Source: Isoptericola sediminis
Lineage (GTDB): Bacteria; Actinomycetota; Actinomycetes; Actinomycetales; Cellulomonadaceae
Direction: 5' to 3'
Assembly: GCF_013085345.1 (NCBI RefSeq)
Contig: NZ_JABFAJ010000006.1
Span: 45,759 to 109,758 of the forward strand
Length of the DNA: 64,000 nt
Below are positions 50,326 through 58,615 of the stretch, piece after piece (positions within the stretch are counted from its first letter, which is position 1; every line of letters begins with the position of its first letter). A model generated the notes under the pieces. That model was given only the letters and a program-made list of their open reading frames with translations. It was not told the DNA's origin and searched no databases. The position numbers were made by a program, and so were the translations under genes.

Positions 50326-50637
50326 ATGACCAGCCGCTCCCGCCGTCTGGTGACGGCCGCCGCCGTCGTCCTCGTGCTCACCCTGCTCTCGGCCTGCGCG
50401 GCCGGGGCGAACCCCGCGCTCGACACCGCCCCCGCCGGCGCCGAGGACCCGGCCGGGTTCTGGTACGGGCTCTGGCAGGGCATGATCCTGCCGGTCACGT
50501 TCGTGGTGTCGCTGTTCACCGACACCGTCTCGATCTACGAGGTCCACAACAGCGGCAACTGGTACGACTTCGGCTACGTGCTGGGGATCTCGTTCGTGTT
50601 CGGCGGGCCGTTCGGCGCCAGCCGGGCCCGGCGCTGA
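50326..50637 (+). CDS. Small membrane lipoprotein, unknown
   Basis: A 103-residue protein. The N-terminus is a lipoprotein-type signal (RRLVTAAAVVLVLTLLSACA, Cys at about 24). The rest has one membrane-like stretch (GMILPVTFVVSLFTDTVSIY) and the distinctive end HNSGNWYDFGYVLGISFVFGG. I recognise it as the type of small conserved actinobacterial protein with no known role. ATG 50326 follows CACGCT by 6 bases. It sits after a terminator, so it likely has its own promoter. Confidence 0.75.
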   Translation: MTSRSRRLVTAAAVVLVLTLLSACAAGANPALDTAPAGAEDPAGFWYGLWQGMILPVTFVVSLFTDTVSIYEVHNSGNWYDFGYVLGISFVFGGPFGASRARR

Positions 50638-50711
50638 CTCGTCGCCGACCGGTCCTGACTCGCGAAGAACTGTCCTGACTCGCGCGGTGTCGTCCTGACT
50701 CGCGGAGCGGG
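50632..50711. repeat. 20-bp tandem repeat array with terminal hairpin
   Basis: GTCCTGACTCGCG starts at 50652, 50672 and 50692, exactly 20 bases apart, with variable 7-base spacers; a degenerate unit (GCTGACTCGTCG) begins near 50632. The last unit pairs with CGCGTCAGG downstream (50715-50723) to make a hairpin at the stop of the CDF gene. The array fills the gap between the converging genes. Confidence 0.8.
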
Positions 50712-50718
50712 GGTCGCG

Positions 50719-51457
50719 TCAGGGTCTGGCGCCGCAGCAGTCGTCGCCGCCGCAGCAGTCGTCGCCGCCGCAGCAGTCGTCGCCGGCGTGGTCCCCGTCC
50801 TCGTGGCCGACCATCGCCGCGACCGGTGTGCAGCAGGCGTCCCCACGCCACGCCTCGAGGCCCTCGCGGACGGCGAACCCGGCGATGACGAGCGCCGCCA
50901 GCGGGTCGGCCCACGTCCAGCCGAGGGTCGCGTTGAGCACCAGGCCGACGAGCAGCACGGCCGACAGGTAGCTGCAGATCAGCGTCTGCTTCGAGTCGGA
51001 GACGGCGGAGGCCGAGCCGAGCTCCCGGCCCGTGCGGCGTTCGAACCAGGACAGCAGCGGCATGACGGCGAGGCTGACCGCGGCGAGCGCGATCCCGACG
51101 GTCGAGTGGTCGGGTTCCACCGCCCCGAGCAGGGTCCGCACGGCCTCGACGGTGACGAACGCGGCCAGCCCGAAGAACGAGAACGCGATCAGGCGCAGCG
51201 CCACCCGTTCACGCCGGTGCGGGTCGGGGGGCGGCGAACTGCCAGGCCACCGCGGCGGCGGAGAGCACCTCGACGACCGAGTCGAGCCCGAACCCGACCA
51301 AGGCCGCCGAGGAGGCCAGGTGGCCGGCGGTGAGCGCCACCACGGCTTCGACGACGTTGTAGGCGATCGTCGCGGTGACGATCCAGCGCACCCGGCGTTC
51401 GAGCACGGCCCGGCGCGCGGCCGGGAGCGGGCGGGGCTGGGTGCCGACGGACGTCAT
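50719..51457 (-). pseudogene. CDF cation transporter broken by a +1 frameshift
   Basis: Read from ATG 51457, the frame encodes 82 residues (helices 1-2 with GFGLDSVVEVLSAAAVAWQF) and stops at 51209. The rest of a normal CDF protein continues in another frame (from about ERVALRLIAFSFFGLAAF to 50719). Removing one base from the G6 tract 51226-51231 restores a 245-residue protein with TWADPLAALVIAGF and the tail ACCTPV then DDCCGG x3. So it is either a sequencing error, a recent pseudogene or a frameshifted gene. TACCGT lies 7 bases before ATG. Start is 30 bases past the APC permease stop, so it may belong to the ars operon. Confidence 0.8.
50731..50784. repeat. Three perfect 18-bp repeats encoding DDCCGG units
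   Basis: GCCGCAGCAGTCGTCGCC is present three times in tandem (50731, 50749, 50767). On the minus strand it encodes the metal-binding Cys-Cys repeats at the end of the CDF transporter. Copy number could vary. Confidence 0.9.
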
Positions 51458-51486
51458 CCCTCCCACGGTATCGACCCCCGCCGGTC

Positions 51487-52764
51487 CTAGGACGTCGAGC
51501 CCGTGCGGGACCGCCGCTGCCGGACCCACCGGACGAGCACCCCGACGGCGAACACGCCGGCCCCGGTCAGCACCGCGCCGACGGGCAGCGTCACCACGAG
51601 CACGAGGCACGCGACCAGGCCGAACCCCTGCAGCACGCGCGGGTACAGCCGGTGCTCGGCGGTCTGCGTCCAGGCGCTGGCGTTGGCGACCGCGTAGTAC
51701 AGCAGCACGCCGACGCTCGAGAAGCCGATCGCCCCGCGCAGGTCGACGGTCAGCACGAGCGCCACCACGACCACGGCCAGCGCCACCTCGGCCCGGTGCG
51801 GCACCCCGAAGCGGGGGTGCACCGCCGACAGCCACCGCGGCAGGTCGCCCTCGCGCGCCATCGCCAACGACGTCCGCCCGATGCCGGCCACGAGCGCCAG
51901 CAGTGCGCCCAGCGAGGCAGCCGCCGCCCCGACCCGCACGACGATCCCGGCCCAGGGTGAGCCGTCGACCGCGGCGGCCAGCGGCGCCGTCGTGCCGGCG
52001 ATGCCGTCCAGCCCCAGGGACCCGAGCAGCGTGAGGGCCACCACCGTGTACACGACGACGGCGCCGCCGAGCGCCAGCAGCACCGCCCGGGGGATCGTGC
52101 GGCGCGGGTCGCGCACCTCCTCGCCCATGGTGGCGATGCGGGCGTACCCGGCGAAGGCGAAGAACAGCAGACCCGCGGCCTGCAGGACCCCGTAGGCCAC
52201 CGCCCAGCCGCCGTCCGTCGGGGTGACGACGCCGGTCCCGAGCGACGGGGCGGCCGCACCCGACCACACCACGGCGGTCCAGGTCGCCAGCACGAGCAGC
52301 ACCAGGGCGACGATCCAGCGGGTCAGCCGGGCCGTGCGGGTCACCCCGCGGTAGTTCACGGACGCCAGCGCGACCACCGCCACCGCGGCGACCGGGCGCT
52401 CCCAGCCAGGCGGGGCGGCGTAGGCGGCGAAGGTGAGGGCCATGGCCGCGCAGCTCGCCGTCTTGCCGACGACGAACCCCCAGCCGGCCAGGTAGCCCCA
52501 CCACTCGCCGAGGCGTTCGCGGCCGTAGACGTACGTGCCGCCGGCCACCGGGTACTGGGCGGCGAGCTGGGCCGAGCTGGTCGCGTTGGCGTACGCCACG
52601 AGGGCGGCCAGTGCGAGGGCCCCGAGCAGCGCCCAGCCGGTGCCGGCGGGCAGCACGGCACGGGCGGCCGGGGCGAACGCGGCGAAGACGCCGGCGCCGA
52701 TCATGGATCCGAGTCCGATCGCGACGGCGTCCTTCGTGCCGAGGCGGCGGGCGAGCCGGGTCAC
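51487..52764 (-). CDS. APC-family permease in the arsenic operon
   Basis: A 425-residue, twelve-helix APC permease: TKDAVAIGLGSMIGAGVFAA in helix 1, YVYGRERLGEWWGYLAGWGF, the helix 6-7 region AGLLFFAFAGYARIATMGEEV and REGDLPRWLSAVHPRFGVPH. These are amino-acid/polyamine antiporter features. GTG 52764 overlaps the stop of the oxidoreductase gene (GTGA), so it is co-translated with the arsenic genes; APC permeases are not standard ars-operon members. It might move an arsenical, a thiol or an amino acid needed for detoxification. Confidence 0.88.
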   Translation of the reverse strand: MTRLARRLGTKDAVAIGLGSMIGAGVFAAFAPAARAVLPAGTGWALLGALALAALVAYANATSSAQLAAQYPVAGGTYVYGRERLGEWWGYLAGWGFVVGKTASCAAMALTFAAYAAPPGWERPVAAVAVVALASVNYRGVTRTARLTRWIVALVLLVLATWTAVVWSGAAAPSLGTGVVTPTDGGWAVAYGVLQAAGLLFFAFAGYARIATMGEEVRDPRRTIPRAVLLALGGAVVVYTVVALTLLGSLGLDGIAGTTAPLAAAVDGSPWAGIVVRVGAAAASLGALLALVAGIGRTSLAMAREGDLPRWLSAVHPRFGVPHRAEVALAVVVVALVLTVDLRGAIGFSSVGVLLYYAVANASAWTQTAEHRLYPRVLQGFGLVACLVLVVTLPVGAVLTGAGVFAVGVLVRWVRQRRSRTGSTS

Positions 52765-54152
52765 GCCTGCCTCCCCGACCGGCCGCGGGCGCGCAGCCCC
52801 TCCAGCGCCATCCCCGCGTAGTGCACCGGGTCCTTGGTCGTGGAGAACGGCGGGGCGTAGGCGAGGTCGAGGTGGAACAGGTCCCCGGTCCGCGCACCGA
52901 ACGTGATCGCGGTGGCGAGCACGTCCACCCGCTTGTCCACACCCGCCGGCCCGACGACCTGCGCACCGAGGAGGCGGCCGGTACCGCGGTCCGCGACGGC
53001 CTTGACCAGCATCTGCTGCCCGCCGAGGTACGGCGGGCGGTCCGGCTTCTCGGTGTGCACGACGACGGGGTCGAACCCGGCCTCGCGCGCCCGGCCCTCG
53101 TTCAGCCCGGTCTGGCCCACGGCGAGGTCGAAGACCCGCACGATGGACGTCCCCAGGATCCCGCGGTGCTCCAGGTCCCCGCCGGTGAGGGCGTCCCCGG
53201 CGATCCGGCCCATCTTGTTGGCCGTCGAACCGAGCGGCACCCACAGGGGTTCGCCGGTGATCAGGTCGAAGCTCTCGGCCACGTCCCCGATGGCCCACAC
53301 GTGCTCGACGGACGTGCGGCCGCTGCGGTCGACGGCGATCGCCCCGGTCTCCCCGACGCGGACCCCGGCAGCCTCGGCCAGCTCGAGGTTCGGCCGGACG
53401 CCGACGGCGAGGATCACCACGCCGGTCTCTACGGACCACTCGTCCTCGCCATCGTCCGCCGTGACGGTGACGGCCTGCGCCGCGCCGTCGTCCGCCGTCC
53501 CGATCGCCGTCACCCGCGTCCTGGTGAGCAGGTCGACCCCGTGCTCGCGCAGCTCGCCGTCGACGCGCTCGGCGACGTCGGCGTCGAGCAGCGGCATGGA
53601 GTGCTCCTCCATCTCGACCACGGTGACCTCGAGACCGCGCCCGACGAGCTGCTCGGCGGTCTCCAGCCCGATGTATCCGGCGCCGACGACCACGGCCCGT
53701 CCGACGCCGCGGGACTCGATCCACTCCCGGACCGCCGTGGCGTCGGTCGGCGTCCGCAGCACGAAGACACCGTCGGCGTCCACGCCCGGCAGGGGCGGGA
53801 CGACGGGCGAGACGCCGGTGGCGAGCACGAGCTCGTCGTAGCCGTCGGTGAAGGTCTCCCCGGTGGACAGGTTCCGGACGGTGACGGTGCGGGCCGAGGC
53901 GTCGACGTCGGTGACCTCGTGGCCGGTGCGCACGTCGATCCCGTAGGTCTCGGCGAACCAGCCGGCGTCGCGGGGGACGAGCTCGTCGATCGACCCGACG
54001 TTCCGCCCGATGTAGTAGGGCAGGCCGCAGCCGACGTAGGAGATGTCGTGGTCCCGCTCGTAGACGATGATCTCGGCGTCCTCCGACCCGCGCCGTGCCT
54101 TCGCGGCCGCCGTCGTGCCGGCGGCCACGGCTCCGACGACGACGATCCTCAT
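52761..54152 (-). CDS. Pyridine nucleotide-disulfide oxidoreductase (CoA-disulfide reductase-like)
   Basis: A 463-residue flavoenzyme with N-terminal FAD motif VVVGAVAAGTTAAAKARRGS, active Cys42 in SYVGCGLPYYIG, NAD(P) motif VVVGAGYIGLETAEQLVGRG, the FAD-binding VWAIGDVAESFD and a C-terminal dimerisation domain (DLAYAPPFSTTKDPVHYAGM). The single active Cys and end region match CoA-disulfide/persulfide reductases. In the ars operon it may recycle thiols used in arsenate reduction. ATG 54152 overlaps the arsC stop, and its stop overlaps the APC permease start. Confidence 0.9.
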   Translation of the reverse strand: MRIVVVGAVAAGTTAAAKARRGSEDAEIIVYERDHDISYVGCGLPYYIGRNVGSIDELVPRDAGWFAETYGIDVRTGHEVTDVDASARTVTVRNLSTGETFTDGYDELVLATGVSPVVPPLPGVDADGVFVLRTPTDATAVREWIESRGVGRAVVVGAGYIGLETAEQLVGRGLEVTVVEMEEHSMPLLDADVAERVDGELREHGVDLLTRTRVTAIGTADDGAAQAVTVTADDGEDEWSVETGVVILAVGVRPNLELAEAAGVRVGETGAIAVDRSGRTSVEHVWAIGDVAESFDLITGEPLWVPLGSTANKMGRIAGDALTGGDLEHRGILGTSIVRVFDLAVGQTGLNEGRAREAGFDPVVVHTEKPDRPPYLGGQQMLVKAVADRGTGRLLGAQVVGPAGVDKRVDVLATAITFGARTGDLFHLDLAYAPPFSTTKDPVHYAGMALEGLRARGRSGRQA

Positions 54153-54562
54153 CGAGCGACCACCTCGACGTCGAGCGAGGCGAGCAGCTCCCGCACCCGG
54201 CGCTCGATCTCGTCGCGGATCGGTCGGACGGCCTCGATGCCCTGGCCGGCCGGGTCGTCGAGCTGCCAGTCCTCGTACCGCTTGCCGGGGTAGATGGGGC
54301 AGGCGTCGCCGCAGCCCATGGTGATGACGACGTCGGAGGCCTGGACGGCGTCGGTCGTGAGCACCTTGGGCTGCTCGGCGCGGATGTCGACGCCCTGCTC
54401 CAGCATCGCCTCGACGGCGACGGGGTTGATCGAGTCCTTCGGGGCGGACCCGGCGGAGCGGACCTCGACGGCGTCGCCGCCGAGCGCGCGCAGGAACCCG
54501 GCGGCCATCTGGGAGCGGCCGGCGTTGTGGACGCAGACGAACAGCACGGAGGGGGTGGGCAT
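54149..54562 (-). CDS. arsC: Low-molecular-weight PTP-type arsenate reductase
   Basis: A 137-residue ArsC with the LMW-phosphatase loop FVCVHNAGRSQ (Cys10, Arg16), TMGCGDACPIYPG (Cys84, Cys88) and EDWQLDDPAGQ. Three Cys in this spacing and the GKRYEDW pattern match the actinobacterial ArsC that use mycothiol and mycoredoxin rather than thioredoxin. It reduces As(V) to As(III) for export by Acr3. Start ATG 54562 has GAGAGGAA 9 bases upstream. It lies 14 bases after the ArsR-ArsC fusion gene and overlaps the next gene by 4 bases. Confidence 0.94.
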   Translation of the reverse strand: MPTPSVLFVCVHNAGRSQMAAGFLRALGGDAVEVRSAGSAPKDSINPVAVEAMLEQGVDIRAEQPKVLTTDAVQASDVVITMGCGDACPIYPGKRYEDWQLDDPAGQGIEAVRPIRDEIERRVRELLASLDVEVVAR

Positions 54563-54576
54563 GTCGGTCGTTCCTC

Positions 54577-55647
54577 TCAGAGAAGGGTGTCGAGCAGGCG
54601 GTGGACGCGGGCGTCGAGCTCGTCGCGGATGGCCCGGACGCCCGCCGGCGAGGCCAGGGCGGGATCCCCGACGACCCAGTCCTCGTACCGCTTGCCGGGC
54701 AGCACGGGCACGGAGTCCCCGCAGCCCATGGTGACGACCACGTCGGCGGCGCGCACGGCGTCGTCGGTCAGCGGCTTGGGGAAGAAGACGTCGTCGGGCG
54801 CGCCGAGGTCCTCCAGGACGGGCCGGACGACGTCGTGCACGTCGCCGGCCGGCACCGACCCGGCCGAGCGGACCACGACCCGGTCGCCGGCGCTGCGGGC
54901 CAGCAGCGCCGCGGCCAGCTGGGAGCGGCCGGCGTTGCCGACGCAGACGAAGAGCACCTGCGGCGGGTGGTCGGTGGCGGGCCCGGGCGCCTCGACCGTG
55001 CGGTTCTTGGCGGCGTCCGCGAGGCGCTGACGGGCGAAGTGCTCGGTGAGCGCGACGAGGTGGACGGGGATGCCGCCGCGGCGGGCCAGGGCCGTGTACG
55101 ACTCGCGCACGACCCGCAGCGCCTCGTCCTCGGTGGTGCCCGGGATACGGGCCGCCAGGGACTCGGCGAGCCGGCCGAGCTCGCGGTCGACGTCGGCCAG
55201 GCCGTGGAGCTCGGTCCACCGCCCGGCGCCGGGGTCCTCCGGTGTGGCGACCCGTCCGGAGTCCGCGACGGCGGGGGCGAACCGGTCCAGCAGCGTGGTC
55301 ACGGCGGTGCGGTACACCGGGGCCACCCGGTAGAACACCGAGGTGCCGCGCCGGTCGGCGCTCAGCACGCCGACGTCCCGCAGCACCTTGAGGTGGTGGG
55401 ACACCGTGGGCTGGGAGACCTCGGCCAGCGCGGCGAGGTCGCCCACGTGGGCCTCGCCGCCCGGGGCGGTGGCGATGGCGGACAGCATGCGCAGGCGCAG
55501 CGGGTCGGCGAGCGCCTTGAGCACACCCGCGACCGAGACGGCGACGTCGGGGCCGAGGGCGCGGCCGTCGGCGGGGACGGGTGCCGGTCCGGCGGTCTGG
55601 TCGGCAGATCCGCCGGGGGACTGGTCGGGTGACGGTGCGACGGTCAT
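54577..55647 (-). CDS. ArsR-ArsC fusion protein
   Basis: A 356-residue fusion. Residues 35-115 are an ArsR winged helix (LKALADPLRLRMLSAIATAP, VSQPTVSHHLKVLRDVG); 140-215 a helical linker like the three-helix domain that precedes some ArsC (DVDRELGRLAESLAARI, YTALARRGGIPVHL); 228-356 an LMW ArsC with FVCVGNAGRSQ (Cys235, Arg241) and TMGCGDSVPVLPG. The HTH part has EAHVGDL where As(III) sensors have CVCDL, and the first 234 residues contain no Cys. ATG 55647 overlaps the acr3 stop. The protein may regulate the operon in a way tied to arsenate binding. Confidence 0.9.
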   Translation of the reverse strand: MTVAPSPDQSPGGSADQTAGPAPVPADGRALGPDVAVSVAGVLKALADPLRLRMLSAIATAPGGEAHVGDLAALAEVSQPTVSHHLKVLRDVGVLSADRRGTSVFYRVAPVYRTAVTTLLDRFAPAVADSGRVATPEDPGAGRWTELHGLADVDRELGRLAESLAARIPGTTEDEALRVVRESYTALARRGGIPVHLVALTEHFARQRLADAAKNRTVEAPGPATDHPPQVLFVCVGNAGRSQLAAALLARSAGDRVVVRSAGSVPAGDVHDVVRPVLEDLGAPDDVFFPKPLTDDAVRAADVVVTMGCGDSVPVLPGKRYEDWVVGDPALASPAGVRAIRDELDARVHRLLDTLL

Positions 55648-56774
55648 GCGCGGACCTCCGTGTCCGAGGGCGCGGTCACGGCGGCCTCGGTGCCGCCGGG
55701 AGCCACGAGCGGGTCGACGCCGAACCAGCGGCGTCCGACCCACAGGGTGACGTGGACGAGGCCCACGAGCACGGGGACCTCGATGAGCGGCCCGACGACG
55801 CCGGCGAGCGCCTCGCCGGACGTGGCGCCGAAGGTCGCGACGGCGACGGCGATGGCGAGCTCGAAGTTGTTGCCGGCCGCGGTGAACGCGAGCGTCGTGG
55901 TGCGGGCGTAGCCCAGGTCGAGGGCCCTGCCGGCGATCATGCCGAGGCCCCACATGATCGCGAAGTACGCCAGCAGCGGCAGCGCGATCCGTGCGACGTC
56001 GCCCGGGTTGTCGCTGATCTGCTCACCCTGCAGGGCGAACAGCAGCACGATCGTGAACAGCAGGCCGTACAGGGCCCAGGGGCCGATGCGCGGGACGAAC
56101 CGCTCCTCGTACCAGTCGCGCCCCCGGGTGCGCTCGCCGATCGCCCGGGAGGCGAAGCCGGCCGCGAGCGGGATGCCGAGGAAGACGAGCACGTTCAGCG
56201 CGATCTGCCCCATCGAGACGTCCAGGCCCGCGGTGTCCAGGCCCAGCCACCCGGGCAGCACCGTGAGGTAGAAGTACCCGAGCACGGAGAACATCACGAC
56301 CTGGAAGACCGAGTTGACCGCGACGAGCACGGCCGCGGCCTCGCGGTCGCCGCAGGCCAGGTCGTTCCAGATGACGACCATGGCGATGCAGCGGGCGAGC
56401 CCCACGATGATCAGCCCGGTGCGGTACGCGGGCAGGTCGGGCAGGAAGATCCACGCGAGGGCGAACATCAGGGCCGGCCCGACGAGCCAGTTGAGCACCA
56501 GCGAGCTGACGAGCAGGGCCTTGTCCCCGGTGACGGCGGCGACCCGGTCGTAGCGGACTCCTGCGAGCACCGGGTACATCATCACCAGCAGGCCGAGCGC
56601 GATGGGCAGGGAGATGCCGCCGACCTCCATCGCCTCGAGGCCGTCGCCGAGCACGGGGACGAACCGTCCCAGCGCCAGGCCGGCCACCATCGCCAGGCCG
56701 ATCCACAGCGGCAGCCAGCGGTCGAGGGTGGACAGGCGGGCGCGGACCGGGCCGGCCGCGGCGGTGAGGGGCAC
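55644..56774 (-). CDS. acr3: Acr3-type arsenite efflux permease
   Basis: The 376-residue, ten-helix permease shows PLWIGLAMVAGLALGRFVP, the helix 4 region GLARCIAMVVIWNDLACGDRE with the essential Cys, VNSVFQVVMFSVLGYFYLT, and FTAAGNNFELAIAVAVATFG near helix 9. This is the bacterial Acr3 (BART superfamily) arsenite/H+ antiporter. GTG 56774 follows AAGGAGA by 6 bases. It heads an operon of at least five genes on the minus strand, with a 4-base overlap to the ArsR-ArsC fusion gene. Confidence 0.95.
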   Translation of the reverse strand: MPLTAAAGPVRARLSTLDRWLPLWIGLAMVAGLALGRFVPVLGDGLEAMEVGGISLPIALGLLVMMYPVLAGVRYDRVAAVTGDKALLVSSLVLNWLVGPALMFALAWIFLPDLPAYRTGLIIVGLARCIAMVVIWNDLACGDREAAAVLVAVNSVFQVVMFSVLGYFYLTVLPGWLGLDTAGLDVSMGQIALNVLVFLGIPLAAGFASRAIGERTRGRDWYEERFVPRIGPWALYGLLFTIVLLFALQGEQISDNPGDVARIALPLLAYFAIMWGLGMIAGRALDLGYARTTTLAFTAAGNNFELAIAVAVATFGATSGEALAGVVGPLIEVPVLVGLVHVTLWVGRRWFGVDPLVAPGGTEAAVTAPSDTEVRA

Positions 56775-56790
56775 GACGTCTCCTTGCTGA

Positions 56791-56823
56791 TTCGACTCCC
56801 GTCAATATAGACGAACTTCGAAG
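56791..56823 (-). promoter_or_regulatory. ars operon promoter/operator region
   Basis: This A+T-richer stretch contains a -10 candidate TATATT (56809-56804, minus strand) and a palindrome CTTCGAAG (56816-56823) with a TTCGA repeat at 56791-56795. The layout suits an ArsR-family operator over the promoter. No good -35 is seen. Confidence 0.5.
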
Positions 56824-56857
56824 CAAGCGCAGCGACGAGCGCCTCTTGTCAGCAGGC

Positions 56858-56891
56858 TGAACACGTGTTTAATCTGGTGAACATGAGTTCA
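56858..56891. promoter_or_regulatory. Double palindrome operator at the TetR start
   Basis: AACACGTGTT (56860-56869) and TGAAC-ATGA-GTTCA (56878-56891) are two perfect palindromes flanking -10 TAATCT (56870-56875); both half-sites read TGAACA/TGTT. The second contains the tetR start codon (56883), 7 bases after the -10. This is a likely autoregulatory TetR site on a leaderless promoter. Confidence 0.7.
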
Positions 56892-57611
56892 GCCCTCGCC
56901 GCCGACGCCGATCCGGGCCCGTCCTCGGCCGGTGCGTCCGGGTCGACCCGGGACCGCATCCGGGACGCGGCCGTGCTGCGGTTCGCCCGGTCCGGGTTCG
57001 GCACGTCGGTGCGCACCATCGCCGCGGACGCGGGGGTGAGCCCGGCGCTGGTGATCCACCACTTCGGCTCCAAGGACGCGCTGCACGCCGCCTGCGACGA
57101 GCACGTGCTGGCCGGGATCGTCGAGTCCAAGCGGCAGAACATGGGCCGGGCCACCGGAGGGCAGCTCCTGCAGGTGCTCGCCGAGGTCGACGAGTACGCG
57201 CCCCTGCTCGGCTACGTGGTGCGCTCCCTGCAGGCGGGCGGCGACGTCGCCCGGGCGTTCGTGGAGCACATGATCGAGGACGCCCGCGGCTACACCCGCG
57301 AGGCCGTGGCCGCCGGGATCGCCAAGCCCAGCGTCGACGAGGACGCCCGGGTCCGGTACCTCACGCTGTCCTCGCTGGGCACCCTCTCGCTCGCCCTCAC
57401 CCTGAACCCGCCGGAGGACCCGGAGGACGTCGGGGCCACCGTGCGCACCTTCCTGGCCGAGCACTACCTGCCGATGATCGAGCTCTACGCCCAGGGCTTC
57501 CTCACCAGCCGTCGCATGCTCGACGACTACCTGCTGTACGTCTCCGACCCTCCGACGGGCGGCGAGTCCGACGACGCACCTGCCCCCGAGACCACGAACG
57601 AGGAACCATGA
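56883..57611 (+). CDS. TetR-family transcriptional regulator
   Basis: A 242-residue TetR protein with the N-terminal [23 protein letters not shown] then [33 protein letters not shown], and a helical ligand domain with [20 protein letters not shown]. The C-terminal tail is acidic. It probably represses the following ABC exporter genes (ATGA overlap) and itself through the palindromes at its start. A 6-residue longer start (56865) is possible but would lie over the operator. Confidence 0.9.
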   Translation: MSSALAADADPGPSSAGASGSTRDRIRDAAVLRFARSGFGTSVRTIAADAGVSPALVIHHFGSKDALHAACDEHVLAGIVESKRQNMGRATGGQLLQVLAEVDEYAPLLGYVVRSLQAGGDVARAFVEHMIEDARGYTREAVAAGIAKPSVDEDARVRYLTLSSLGTLSLALTLNPPEDPEDVGATVRTFLAEHYLPMIELYAQGFLTSRRMLDDYLLYVSDPPTGGESDDAPAPETTNEEP

Positions 57612-58615
57612 CCAGCATCCCGAGCGCCGGCGCGCTCCCCATCGAGATCCACGACCTGCACAAGCACTTCGGCCCCACCCGCGCCCTGGACGGTCTCGAC
57701 CTGTCCGTCGCCGAGGGTGAGGTGGCCGGGTTCCTCGGGCCCAACGGCTCCGGGAAGTCCACCACCATCCGCGTGCTGCTCGGGCTGCTGCGCGCGACGG
57801 CCGGCTCCGCGCGGCTGTTCGGTGCCGACCCCTGGCGCGACGCCGTCGAGCTGCACCGCCGCCTCGCCTACGTCCCCGGCGACGTGACGCTGTGGCCCCA
57901 CCTGACCGGCGGGGAGGCCATCGACTTCCTCTCCCGGCTGCGCGGCAAGCCCGACCCGCGGCGCAAGGCCGAGCTGCTGGAGGCCTTCGAGCTCGACCCC
58001 TCCAAGAAGGCCCGCACCTACTCCAAGGGCAACCGGCAGAAGGTCGCCCTCGTGGCCGCCTTTGCGACCGAGGTGCCCCTGCTCATCCTCGACGAGCCCA
58101 CCGCCGGCCTCGACCCGCTCATGGAGGCGGTGTTCACCGAGCGCGTGCGCGAGGCCGCGGCGCAGGGCACCTCGGTGCTGCTCAGCAGCCACATCCTGTC
58201 CGAGGTCGAGAAGGTCTGCGACACCGTGACGATCATCCGCGCCGGACGCGCGGTCGAGTCCGGCACCCTCGACGAGCTGCGGCACCTGACGCGCTCCAAC
58301 GTCACGGCCGTCGTGGCGGGCGACCCGGCACGGGTCGCCGCGCTCGACGGGGTGCACGACCTGCAGACCCACGAGGACCCCGAGGGGACGCGGATCTCCT
58401 TCGACGTCGACAACACGGCCATGGGCAGCGTGCTCACCGCGCTCTCCGGCCTCGACGTGCGCTCCTTCACCGCCGCGCCGCCGTCGCTGGAGGAGCTGTT
58501 CCTGCGGCACTACGGCGACGACGTGTCCGCCGACGGCGAGTCGACCGACGGGACCGGGAACGCCCCGGGGCGGCACGCGGCCGCCCCGACGACGAGCGAG
58601 GCGGGAGCACGATGA
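57608..58615 (+). CDS. ABC transporter ATP-binding protein (exporter)
   Basis: The 335-residue ATPase has Walker [17 protein letters not shown]-loop region [16 protein letters not shown], signature [15 protein letters not shown], Walker [17 protein letters not shown] and a switch-like [13 protein letters not shown]-terminal accessory domain (about 225-300) follows, with [20 protein letters not shown]. This is a drug- or antibiotic-type ABC-2 exporter ATPase. Its stop and the permease start share ATGA. Confidence 0.94.
   Translation: MTSIPSAGALPIEIHDLHKHFGPTRALDGLDLSVAEGEVAGFLGPNGSGKSTTIRVLLGLLRATAGSARLFGADPWRDAVELHRRLAYVPGDVTLWPHLTGGEAIDFLSRLRGKPDPRRKAELLEAFELDPSKKARTYSKGNRQKVALVAAFATEVPLLILDEPTAGLDPLMEAVFTERVREAAAQGTSVLLSSHILSEVEKVCDTVTIIRAGRAVESGTLDELRHLTRSNVTAVVAGDPARVAALDGVHDLQTHEDPEGTRISFDVDNTAMGSVLTALSGLDVRSFTAAPPSLEELFLRHYGDDVSADGESTDGTGNAPGRHAAAPTTSEAGAR

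Noticed and set aside
50632..50711. A CRISPR array at the 20-bp repeats
   Set aside because: The repeat unit is 13 bp with 7-bp spacers, far shorter than any CRISPR repeat-spacer unit, and no cas genes are present.
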